From the NCBI RefSeq assembly GCF_000621125.1, contig NZ_JHZC01000005.1, positions 186,001 through 250,000 on the forward strand: a stretch of DNA of 64,000 nucleotides, written 5' to 3'. A model generated the notes under the pieces. That model was given only the letters and a program-made list of their open reading frames with translations, was not told the DNA's origin and did no database searches. Position numbers and translations under genes: made by a program. This document shows, piece by piece, positions 19,247 through 26,864 of the stretch (position 1 is its first letter; every line of letters starts with the position of its first letter). Source of the DNA: Maribacter antarcticus DSM 21422 (lineage in GTDB: Bacteria > Bacteroidota > Bacteroidia > Flavobacteriales > Flavobacteriaceae).

Positions 19247-21361
19247 TTAATTAATGCCTAGCTCATTATTTTCCAAGACATCATTATTTGGTATTGTACT
19301 AAATTGTGCTGGTATAGTTAATTTCATAACGGTACCTCTATTAGGGGAGGTATCTATGGTCCAGGTCCCATTCATTTTTTTTACCCTAGATTTAATATTC
19401 CGAATACCAATTCCCTTTCTCTCCTTGTCAAAAACAAAACCTTTTCCGTCATCTCCAATGGTTACTAAAAACACATCAAAATCCATCTCAAAGTTAACAA
19501 AGAAATTAGAGCAACCAGAATGTTTTATGGCGTTTTGAAAATTTTCTTGGATAATACGGTATACATTAATCTTTATATCTCCAAGCAAGCCATCCCAATC
19601 TTTATCTTCGTTGTAATTGAATATAGTGTTCATTGGTTTGTCCTTCGCAGAATCCAAAAGCGCCTCTATAGAAGTTCCAAAGTTATTTGTTTTTTGATAT
19701 GCGGTATGGCTTAACTCATGTGATATAGATCGGAGTTCACTTTCTATATTTTTCAAAGCAACAATAGCTCCAGACCTTTCTTGTATAGCGCCTGTATCTG
19801 CTTTTTTGTTTAGGCCAGTAAGCACCATTCTGGCGCCCAACATTTTCCCTAGAATCCCGTCATGCAGCTCTTCAGAAATTCTTTTTTGCTCCATACGCTT
19901 TACCTCATCTACCTTTTGCTTTTGTGCTAACATCAGGTTAAATATTTCCTGATTATTTGCTTGCTGTTGCTGTTGAAAAACTAATTTTTGGTTTTTAGAT
20001 CGCTGATTTACTATAATGTATACGGCAATTACTAAAAAAAATAATCCTGCTACAACTGCTGCCCAGATTTGATTTTGCCTCGATAACAGCTCTTTTTCCT
20101 CAGAAAGAACTTCGTTTTCTGCAATGAATTCATCGGTCTCAAAACGAATTCTGGCAAACTTATTTCGCGTCTGTCGCTCTTCGTTTTGTAAGCGATGGTT
20201 TAAGGTGTAATAGGTTACGGCATGTTTCGATGCGTTTTTTGTATCAATTTTTGTTAAAAATTCAAGTGTTTCCAAAAGCTGTTCATTGTTACTGCTTTCG
20301 AGCGCAATTGTTCTTGATTTTGAAGCAGTAGAAATTGATGCTACAGTATCGTTTTTTAACCAATAATATTCTGCAAGGCTCATATAACAAGTAGCTGTAG
20401 AACTTTCTAGTCCAAGGCTATCCTTTATTCTAATGGATTCTTGAATTAAGTTTTTGACCCCAAAAGTATCTTTTAATTGAATTTTACTAAACGCAAGGTT
20501 GTTTAAGGCGATGGAATATAATTTGGCCTCTTTTATTTTAATGCTATCCGCACTTAAAATAGCTTCAAAATTATCAATAGCACTTGCAAAGTCTTTTTTA
20601 CGCTGGTACACCACTCCTACGTTATTTTTGATACTTAATAGTAGACTTCCATTAGCATCTAGTTTTTTTGCATAAAAACTCGCTTCATTATAATATTCAA
20701 TCGCTTTATCATAATCCCCTAGGTCTTTGGTTATGACTCCCAATAGATTATAACAGGCGGATAGTTGCTTAAAATTATGTAAGGGTTTTAAACGCTGAAT
20801 CGCTAATATAGCATTGGCCTCGCTGCCCAGGTAATCTTTAACTACTTCTTGTTGGTTAGCCATATAAAGCAACAATCTACCGGAAAGCGAAGGATTATTT
20901 TTAGCCTCATATAGTTGTTGCGCTTGGGAATAAGCATAATACGCACTGTCCCGCACTGAAATTCGATGATAAAAAGCCCCAAGGTCCCAATACGCTTCTG
21001 CCAAGGCTATGGAGTCCTTGACTTGTTTTGATAATGCAATAGCGGTTCGGTTGGTTTGTCGGAATAAGATAGAATCCCCATATTGGTATATGGCATAAGA
21101 GAGTTTGGAGAAGGCCTTAGATTTTGCTGTATCTACTTTTATCTTTTCTGCATACTGTAGTCCTTTTATCAGCGCACCCAATCTTTCTGTAGGAGGAAAG
21201 TCGCTTCTACCTATGGTTAGGTAGATGGCCATGCTATCTACTTTCTCATCTTTAACTAGTTGGGTGTTTTGAGCATTGAGTACTGTTGGATAAAACATTC
21301 CCATTAGTAGTAGGGTGCATACACAGATTTTATTGTTTAAAGTGAGGTAGCTAGATAACAT
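19247..21361 (-). CDS. TPR-containing sensor histidine kinase (HisKA_3 type)
   Basis: 704 residues. A signal peptide (ICVCTLLLMGMFYPTVLNAQ) precedes at least five TPR units outside the cytoplasm (for example AYYAYSQAQQLYEAKNNP and YDKAIEYYNEASFYAKKL). One transmembrane helix follows (IWAAVVAGLFFLVIAVYIIV, about residue 435), then a coiled coil, the HisKA_3 box with its phospho-His (RISEELHDGILG) and a HATPase domain (N box ENFQNAIKHSG, G boxes GDDGKGF and KGIGIRNI). This layout suggests a periplasmic TPR sensor for a peptide or protein partner. It pairs with the LuxR regulator downstream; a small exported peptide gene lies 69 bases upstream. Confidence 0.93.
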   Translation of the reverse strand: MLSSYLTLNNKICVCTLLLMGMFYPTVLNAQNTQLVKDEKVDSMAIYLTIGRSDFPPTERLGALIKGLQYAEKIKVDTAKSKAFSKLSYAIYQYGDSILFRQTNRTAIALSKQVKDSIALAEAYWDLGAFYHRISVRDSAYYAYSQAQQLYEAKNNPSLSGRLLLYMANQQEVVKDYLGSEANAILAIQRLKPLHNFKQLSACYNLLGVITKDLGDYDKAIEYYNEASFYAKKLDANGSLLLSIKNNVGVVYQRKKDFASAIDNFEAILSADSIKIKEAKLYSIALNNLAFSKIQLKDTFGVKNLIQESIRIKDSLGLESSTATCYMSLAEYYWLKNDTVASISTASKSRTIALESSNNEQLLETLEFLTKIDTKNASKHAVTYYTLNHRLQNEERQTRNKFARIRFETDEFIAENEVLSEEKELLSRQNQIWAAVVAGLFFLVIAVYIIVNQRSKNQKLVFQQQQQANNQEIFNLMLAQKQKVDEVKRMEQKRISEELHDGILGKMLGARMVLTGLNKKADTGAIQERSGAIVALKNIESELRSISHELSHTAYQKTNNFGTSIEALLDSAKDKPMNTIFNYNEDKDWDGLLGDIKINVYRIIQENFQNAIKHSGCSNFFVNFEMDFDVFLVTIGDDGKGFVFDKERKGIGIRNIKSRVKKMNGTWTIDTSPNRGTVMKLTIPAQFSTIPNNDVLENNELGIN

Positions 21362-21376
21362 TAATTACAAGATAGC

Positions 21377-21409
21377 AAAAAGCCTTAAACTAAGTGTCTA
21401 AGGCTTTTT
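21377..21409 (-). terminator. Hairpin terminator after the exported peptide gene
   Basis: AAAAAGCCTTA (21377-21387) pairs with TAAGGCTTTTT (21399-21409) across an 11-base loop, with further T/A-rich flanks. It lies between the peptide gene (ending 21431) and the histidine-kinase start (21361) on the minus strand, so most peptide transcripts should end here. Confidence 0.7.
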
Positions 21410-21430
21410 ATTTTTGTAAGAAATATATTA

Positions 21431-21607
21431 TTAAGCTAAATCTTTTGGTGGTGGACGATCCTGAGATCCAGTAGAACAATTACCACAGGCTAACATGGTA
21501 TTTAAATCGCTCATGATGTCGAATTCATTTGCTGTTTTCTCTGCTACGTATGTTACTAAGCCAAATGCCATTAAAGCTACTACTACAATACTTAATAATT
21601 TTTTCAT
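21431..21607 (-). CDS. 58-residue exported peptide with CxxC, NVEALA-like
   Basis: The start codon is complement 21605-21607 and TAA is at complement 21431-21433. A typical short signal or anchor segment (KLLSIVVVALMAFGLVTYVA) is followed by a linker, a motif SDLNTMLACGNCSTGSQ, and a basic, Pro-rich end (DRPPPKDLA). The layout of signal, short linker, hydrophobic L-N-x-x-L-A, then Cys-containing tail recalls the NVEALA small-protein group of Bacteroidota, but the match is not exact. It has its own terminator and lies between a LytTR regulator and a TPR-histidine kinase, which suggests it may be the signal or a regulated product. Function is not established. Confidence 0.65.
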   Translation of the reverse strand: MKKLLSIVVVALMAFGLVTYVAEKTANEFDIMSDLNTMLACGNCSTGSQDRPPPKDLA

Positions 21608-21746
21608 TTTATATTATTTTGGTTAAACATGCTCTGCTTTCTGTTACCAAAGTAATACGCTTCCTACACAATAGAAAGGAAACGAAAGTTCTTTAAGGAA
21701 ATGACCAGAATCTGTGAGTAAACGGACGGGTTTTGAGAGTATTTGA

Positions 21747-22508
21747 TTAATTAAGGTTGGAAACCGACTTTTTAGAGAGAATCTGTTTCAGAGTATCCAT
21801 ATTTTCACGGTAAGATTTTGAAAAGGGGAGTGGTTTAGCTACTGACTTTAAAGCGCAGTTGTTCTTACCAAAGTTGATACGGGATATATAGTCCGTATTA
21901 ACAATATAACTTTGATGTATACGCACAAAGTTCTTGGGAAGCTTTTTTTCAAAGGTTTTTAGGGTCTTATACGCATTGTTTACAGTACCGTCTGCCATAA
22001 AAAACTCGGTAGTGTTATTATCTGCCTGTAAGTAAAGAATTTCCCGAGTGTCTAGAAAGTGAAAGTCATTATATGATTTAAGGCAAAGTGTTTCCGGAGC
22101 TTTTTCTTTTGGCGCCGTTTTTCTGAGCTTTAAAATCGACTTGCGAATATCAAATTCATTATAAGGCTGTAACCAATAATCAAAAAAATTATTCTTTATA
22201 GCTTCGTAGGCGTAATTCTTTGTTTTAGCTAGCCCTATAAAAATTGGAATCTGGGACATGTACTGGTGCAGTTCTATTACCATTTGTAACAGGGGTGCTG
22301 CTTGGTCATTTAAATGAACAAAAACAATATCTGGATTAAATTTAAGAACATTGTTTAAACCTTCGTTGGCAGTTTTTGAGAATCCTACACAATCAAAGTC
22401 CCCGTACTCTTCCAAAAATGACTGAAGCTGCAACTTGGAAACGGCATCTGAATCTATAATAGTATAAGAGTAGTCCAAAATAAAAATCTTATGTAAGCAA
22501 TGTACCAA
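21747..22508 (-). CDS. LytTR-family regulator with degenerate receiver domain
   Basis: 253 residues from a TTG start; a stop lies just upstream in frame, so no longer start exists. The C-terminal LytTR DNA-binding domain is complete (FLDTREILYLQADNNTTEFF, then FVRIHQSYIVNTDYI). The N-terminal region folds like a receiver, but the phosphoacceptor position reads DIVFVHLND instead of the usual x-D-x, and the conserved Lys of the K-P motif is Gln (DYWLQPY). The acidic pair at the start of strand 1 is also reduced (ILDYSYT). Aspartate phosphorylation is therefore unlikely, and control must be by another route. Its nearest downstream gene on the strand is the exported peptide. Confidence 0.88.
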   Translation of the reverse strand: MVHCLHKIFILDYSYTIIDSDAVSKLQLQSFLEEYGDFDCVGFSKTANEGLNNVLKFNPDIVFVHLNDQAAPLLQMVIELHQYMSQIPIFIGLAKTKNYAYEAIKNNFFDYWLQPYNEFDIRKSILKLRKTAPKEKAPETLCLKSYNDFHFLDTREILYLQADNNTTEFFMADGTVNNAYKTLKTFEKKLPKNFVRIHQSYIVNTDYISRINFGKNNCALKSVAKPLPFSKSYRENMDTLKQILSKKSVSNLN

Positions 22509-22627
22509 TACTGTTTAAGAAATCATATTAGAATGTCCTTATAAAAATGGAGGTTTTTGTCTTAATCGACTTATTATTAAGTACTTTGAAAGAAAATACT
22601 TTCAATTTGGTTGGTAGAAACGAAGTG

Positions 22628-24175
22628 CTATTCCTTTTCTACAGCTTGGTAACTTCCAATATCTGGAGCTAAAGCCCGATCAGTTCCCAAAATATCTATC
22701 GGAACTTCTTTGGCAACCTCCAATCCTCCGTTAGCAATTGCCTCGGAATCCAATCCTATTCTAAAATCATTTCTTAGAGAGAAGAAGAAATCAGCATCAA
22801 GGTTTAGTAGGATACTCTTATATCTGACTTCATCCTTAAAATTGTACAGGGGATTGTCTGATAATTGCATGCTAAAGTCATTGAACTTTAGCATACAGTG
22901 CTCAAAGCTATAGTTAAACAGGGCTGTTTCATTAAATATCAAACTAAGTTCTAGTGGTGAATTACCGTCTATAATGCAATTGCGAAAATCTGCCTGTATC
23001 AAATCACTACTAAGGATATTCGTTTCAGAAACTAAAGTAAAATTGTCTATTGCTACCGCAGCGCTTGTTCGGAAGCCATTATTCCAAAAGTTAGCGATGG
23101 TGCAGTGAGTAAAACTATAGTTTCCTCCCAGATTACAATAAAGAGAAGCGCTACCTGAACCTCCTAGCACCAAGTTTTTAGCTTCAATAAATGCGGTTCT
23201 GGCCCAAAGGTTATGACTGGAATTATTGAATATACGACTGTTGTTTATAGTGAGCGTAGGGGATAGGAGTTGGTTATCTCCTTCTACAAAAAGTCCTATA
23301 CTTCCATTTTTAATGGTTGCGTAGTTTATGCTATTGTCGCTGCTGCCGCTCGCAATCCAAAAAGACCCCCACTGCCCAGGAATATCAGAAAAAGATGGTT
23401 CTAGCCGATCGCCCTCAAAAACAACCTCTCCCTCCATCAATTCTGGGTCTTTGCTCAGTTCCCCATTAATGCTAATAGATGCCCCTTCTTGCACCAACAA
23501 GCCAGATTCCTTATGAAAGTGTACCCTGGCGCCGGAATCAATAATCAATTCTTTTGTCGCTGCCACCGCTGCGTAGCCATATATTACGTAAGGCTTCTCA
23601 TTTGTAAACCTTAATTGGTCATCTGTTAATTGAAAACCTTCGACACGTATTTCGTTACCCTCTGCATCAACCGAGAAGCGAATGGTTTCCTTAGTACCAT
23701 CGGTACTAGTTCGTGGATAAAGAAAAACAGCATCTTTTACTAAAGTTACCAAGCGTACTTCTTGTTGGTCTATTCCAGAATCAAATGCAAGTACATCTGT
23801 ATATAAGATATTATTTTCTGGTCTTTCACCAATTTCCACAGTAGTTTCTATAAATATAAACATACTATCCCTGGCCTTTAGAGGTATGTTTTTGAAGTCT
23901 TTTCCAGCGTCGCCATCCACATTCAACCTATAAAAACTAGCAGGACCTTTCTCAAGTCTAATAGATGGAATAACGACATCGTCACGCGTTTCGTTATATA
24001 CTTTAAGTGCATAGGTACTACTGCCAATAGTGTTGAAAACCGTATCTAAAAAAACGGTATCCCTAGAAAACGAAAGATTTCCCGCGCTTGGTGCATATTC
24101 AAAATTCTTACGACAGGAACTGCTCCAAAGCACTATTCCTAGTAGGATAACAACCATAAAAATAGGTTTACGCAC
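22628..24175 (-). CDS. Right-handed beta-helix lipoprotein
   Basis: 515 residues. The lipobox LGIVLWSSSCRK anchors it to a membrane. An N-terminal beta domain (about 30-150, SFSRDTVFLDTVFNTIGSS) resembles a choice-of-anchor or immunoglobulin-like module. From about 200 to 480 there are repeated short strands with N-x-x-I/L patterns (SINYATIKNGSIGLFVEG, TINNSRIFNNSSHNLWAR), the signature of a right-handed parallel beta-helix. No catalytic residues can be assigned. It is the last gene of the glutaminyl cyclase-thioesterase-lipoprotein run, 26 bases after the thioesterase. It is conserved in flavobacteria from memory; function unknown. Confidence 0.85.
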   Translation of the reverse strand: MRKPIFMVVILLGIVLWSSSCRKNFEYAPSAGNLSFSRDTVFLDTVFNTIGSSTYALKVYNETRDDVVIPSIRLEKGPASFYRLNVDGDAGKDFKNIPLKARDSMFIFIETTVEIGERPENNILYTDVLAFDSGIDQQEVRLVTLVKDAVFLYPRTSTDGTKETIRFSVDAEGNEIRVEGFQLTDDQLRFTNEKPYVIYGYAAVAATKELIIDSGARVHFHKESGLLVQEGASISINGELSKDPELMEGEVVFEGDRLEPSFSDIPGQWGSFWIASGSSDNSINYATIKNGSIGLFVEGDNQLLSPTLTINNSRIFNNSSHNLWARTAFIEAKNLVLGGSGSASLYCNLGGNYSFTHCTIANFWNNGFRTSAAVAIDNFTLVSETNILSSDLIQADFRNCIIDGNSPLELSLIFNETALFNYSFEHCMLKFNDFSMQLSDNPLYNFKDEVRYKSILLNLDADFFFSLRNDFRIGLDSEAIANGGLEVAKEVPIDILGTDRALAPDIGSYQAVEKE

Positions 24176-24201
24176 AGTGGTAGTATTAGGTTGTAGTCCG
24201 A

Positions 24202-24591
24202 TTACAAAAAAATATTTTCGATTCTTTCAGATATTCTCATGGGTCTAAAGTTCGCTTTGTTCAATAGGCACCATTCTGTACTAGAACGAACTAATAAGGT
24301 CTTTGTTCTATTATTACGTATTTCTACCACCCTAGTACATTTTGCACCTTTGCTATTCTTTATATATGTAGTTAATAAAATTTCGTCATTGAGTATGGCG
24401 GCAGTTTTGTATTCGATATGATGTGTCATCACCACCCAAACCACTTCTTCTTGAATATCTTTTGGTGCCATGGCTTGCCAATGCGCTTTAGAGATGTCCT
24501 GTATCCACTGTACATAGCGTACATTATTAACATGCTCGAGATCGTCTAAATCATCTTGGGTTACTATGCATTCCTTTTGGTAGCTATTCAT
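24202..24591 (-). CDS. Acyl-CoA thioesterase, 4HBT hot-dog fold
   Basis: 129 residues, standard length for a single hot-dog domain. The active-site motif of the 4-hydroxybenzoyl-CoA thioesterase group is visible as VTQDDLDDLEHVNNVRYVQWIQDIS, with Asp/His-Asn-Asn near the start of the central helix. It is predicted to hydrolyse an acyl-CoA thioester in the cytosol. It begins one base after the glutaminyl cyclase stop codon, so the two are translationally coupled although their substrates are unrelated. Confidence 0.88.
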   Translation of the reverse strand: MNSYQKECIVTQDDLDDLEHVNNVRYVQWIQDISKAHWQAMAPKDIQEEVVWVVMTHHIEYKTAAILNDEILLTTYIKNSKGAKCTRVVEIRNNRTKTLLVRSSTEWCLLNKANFRPMRISERIENIFL

Positions 24592-24592
24592 C

Positions 24593-25648
24593 TTATTTCT
24601 TATGGAGTTCTACTTCAAAGAGGATATCCCAATCTTTTCCCGTAACAAAAAATGTTTTTCTGGTAGGGTGGTATGCAATCCCATTTAGTACGTTATCCGT
24701 AGCTACCCAATTTTCCGTTTTAGTTATTTTAGCACTTAATCCTCCAAAATTAACAACGCCTTCGATGGCGCCACTTTTCGCATCAATAATCATAACACTC
24801 GGTTTTTGATATACATTAGCATACAGCTTTCCATTTACGTACTCCAATTCATTAGCCTTGTTAAAGATTGATGAATTGGTAACTGTTTCTATATAACCTT
24901 CCTCCATCATGGTATCAGGATTTAAAAACCAAATTTTTTCAGTACCATCACTTTTAAAAAGCTTTTCCCCATCATTGGCAAGACCCCAACCTTTGGTACT
25001 TTCTCCGTATTGAAAATTATCTAGTTTTTTAAGCTCTTTTCTGTCGTATATGAATCCTTTTTTACTTTGCCATGTTAACTGGTATATTTTGTTGTTTAAA
25101 ATCGTAATCCCTTCCCCAAAATATATTTTGTCCAAATCTATCTGCTGCAACACTTTTCCGGTGCTATAATCAGTTTTACGAAGAAAGGACCTACCATTTT
25201 TTCCTGTCCCTTCATAAAGGGTATCATTATAAAACTCCAATCCCTGGGTGTATGCTTTATTGTCGTGCGGAAATTCGTTAAGAATAGTATAGGTATAAAT
25301 TTCTGGAGCCTTGGCTGCAAGAACTTTTAAATTTTTAGAAATTTCCACAGTCTTTGAGTCATATGTAATGGAGGCAATCAGCGTTTTATTGCCTAATTTA
25401 GGAATATCTAATTCTAGGATATTCCCATCTATTTTTAGCGTTGTTTCATCGATACGGTATACCACTTTTTGTATCTTTATATCAGTCAAATTCTTAATAC
25501 TTACTCCGAGCTTATCTCCTTGTTGTAGCGTAGTTTTATTACCGTTTAATACGATATCAAATAAAGAAGATGGCTTCTGATTTCCACTTCCGCAAGATGC
25601 AATGAAGGCAAGAAAAACACCTGCACATAAAATTTTCAGATAACTCAT
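24593..25648 (-). CDS. Glutaminyl-peptide cyclotransferase, plant type, lipoprotein
   Basis: 351 residues from the ATG at complement 25646-25648. A start at 25702 would place 18 residues before the signal peptide and lie upstream of the promoter at 25675, so it is rejected. The lipobox is AFIASCGSG. After an Ig-like N-terminal domain, the beta-propeller of the plant-type glutamine cyclotransferase family begins at about residue 135 (EFPHDNKAYTQGLEFYNDTLYEGTGKNGRS) and continues with TWQSKKGFIYD and KGWGLANDGEKLFKSDGT. It converts N-terminal Gln to pyroglutamate on exported proteins. This is the first gene of a three-gene minus-strand operon. Confidence 0.9.
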   Translation of the reverse strand: MSYLKILCAGVFLAFIASCGSGNQKPSSLFDIVLNGNKTTLQQGDKLGVSIKNLTDIKIQKVVYRIDETTLKIDGNILELDIPKLGNKTLIASITYDSKTVEISKNLKVLAAKAPEIYTYTILNEFPHDNKAYTQGLEFYNDTLYEGTGKNGRSFLRKTDYSTGKVLQQIDLDKIYFGEGITILNNKIYQLTWQSKKGFIYDRKELKKLDNFQYGESTKGWGLANDGEKLFKSDGTEKIWFLNPDTMMEEGYIETVTNSSIFNKANELEYVNGKLYANVYQKPSVMIIDAKSGAIEGVVNFGGLSAKITKTENWVATDNVLNGIAYHPTRKTFFVTGKDWDILFEVELHKK

Positions 25649-25674
25649 GATACAAAAATTATAAAATGAAATTA

Positions 25675-25682
25675 CAAAAGTA
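25675..25682 (-). promoter_or_regulatory. -7 element for the glutaminyl cyclase operon
   Basis: The complement reads TACTTTTG, an exact TAnnTTTG match 26 bases from the chosen start at 25648. It supports that start over the longer frame beginning at 25702. Confidence 0.5.
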
Positions 25683-25757
25683 AGACATACAAACGGAAGC
25701 ACTTATCCTCTTCTGTAGTAAACCTTCATTTTTGATAAAATTTAGATTCTAAAAGAA

Positions 25758-25787
25758 TTGTGAAAGATTTAAAAGATTGTATATTTG
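25758..25787 (+). promoter_or_regulatory. Promoter of the SRP RNA gene
   Basis: TTG at 25758-25760, a 19-base spacer, and TATATTTG at 25780-25787 give the canonical Bacteroidota promoter. The predicted start, six bases after the -7 element, coincides with the first base of the RNA helix at 25793. Confidence 0.85.
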
Positions 25788-25792
25788 CAACT

Positions 25793-25886
25793 GGCAAGTC
25801 CTACACGACCAGCTCCTTTAGAATCCCCCAGGGTGGGAACACAGCAAGGGTATATGGTTGTAGCGGTGCGATGTAGGTAGCTTGCC
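25793..25886 (+). ncRNA. ffs: Signal recognition particle small RNA (4.5S)
   Basis: The 94-base transcript begins GGCAAG (25793-25798) and ends CTTGCC (25881-25886), closing the terminal helix. The apical domain contains the conserved purine-rich loop region around GGTGGGAACACAGCAAGGG, matching the SRP54/Ffh-binding site of bacterial small SRP RNA. With Ffh and FtsY the RNA directs membrane proteins co-translationally to SecYEG. A consensus promoter precedes it and a T8 run follows directly. Confidence 0.95.
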
Positions 25887-25894
25887 TTTTTTTT
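25887..25894 (+). terminator. Intrinsic terminator of the SRP RNA
   Basis: A run of eight T residues directly follows the terminal helix of the SRP RNA, which itself serves as the terminator hairpin. Confidence 0.8.
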
Positions 25895-26016
25895 GTGCTT
25901 TAAAATTAGCTTTAGATAACACTCTTCGCTATACTAGATTTTAACTTGCCAATTATTTTAAGTACAACGAAACATCAGTACATTACTTCCAATGATATGT
26001 TTTAATTTAGAACAGA

Positions 26017-26823
26017 ATGAAATCTAAAACTGTACTTATTACTGGTGGCTCTTCTGGAATTGGAAAAGCGATTGGTACATATTTAACGACAAAAGGACAT
26101 ATCGTTTATGGGACTACGCGAAATATTTCTAAGTATCCAGATTTTGTGGCGTTCTCCCTATTGGAGATGGATGTTAGAGAGCCTAAAAGTATCCTGTTAG
26201 CAGTTTCTGAGCTGATAAAAAAGGAAGGACGTTTAGATGTATTGATTAATAATGCAGGTGTAGGTATTACGGGCCCTTTAGAGGAGACACCGAATATCGA
26301 AATTCTAAAAGCATTTGACACTAATTTCAATGGCCCATTAAACGTAATTAAAACGGTATTACCGCAAATGCGTATTCAAAATAGTGGCCTGGTAATAAAT
26401 ATAACCTCGATTGCCGGCTACATGGGGCTACCTTATAGGGGAATATATTCAGCAACAAAAGGGGCGTTAGAAATAATAACGGAGAGCCTGCGACTGGAAA
26501 CCCGAGAATTTGGAATTCAAGTTACCTGTATCGCTCCTGGAGATTTCGCGACAAATATAGCCTCTGGACGCTATCATGCGCCTGTTAAAGAAGGTTCTCC
26601 CTATCAAAAAGTTTATAGTAAAACCTTAACGACAATCGATAACCATGTGGAGGCAGGGGGCAACCCCTTGGAGGTAGCTAAACTGGTAGATGAAATAATG
26701 AATACAGAATACCCAAAAATACACTATAAAGTAGGGTCTTTTATGCAAAAATTCTCTGTAATATTAAAACGCATATTGCCTGATAAATGGTATGAGCAAC
26801 TGTTATTAAACTATAGCAATTAA
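26017..26823 (+). CDS. Short-chain dehydrogenase/reductase
   Basis: 268 residues of the classical SDR type. The cofactor-binding motif TGGSSGIGKAIG is at residue 8, NNAG at about 84, the catalytic Ser in INITSIAGYMG, and the Tyr-x-x-x-Lys pair in YSATKGALEI (about residue 155). The TGxxxGIG region has no acidic residue after strand 2, so NADP(H) is plausible. The substrate is unknown; the C-terminal basic region (FSVILKRILPDKWYEQLL) resembles SDRs annotated as acting on hydrophobic alcohols or ketones. It is monocistronic and follows the SRP RNA gene. Confidence 0.9.
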   Translation: MKSKTVLITGGSSGIGKAIGTYLTTKGHIVYGTTRNISKYPDFVAFSLLEMDVREPKSILLAVSELIKKEGRLDVLINNAGVGITGPLEETPNIEILKAFDTNFNGPLNVIKTVLPQMRIQNSGLVINITSIAGYMGLPYRGIYSATKGALEIITESLRLETREFGIQVTCIAPGDFATNIASGRYHAPVKEGSPYQKVYSKTLTTIDNHVEAGGNPLEVAKLVDEIMNTEYPKIHYKVGSFMQKFSVILKRILPDKWYEQLLLNYSN

Positions 26824-26864
26824 ATAGGAATATGAAATTTCCAAAATTTTTATTCTTTGGATGC

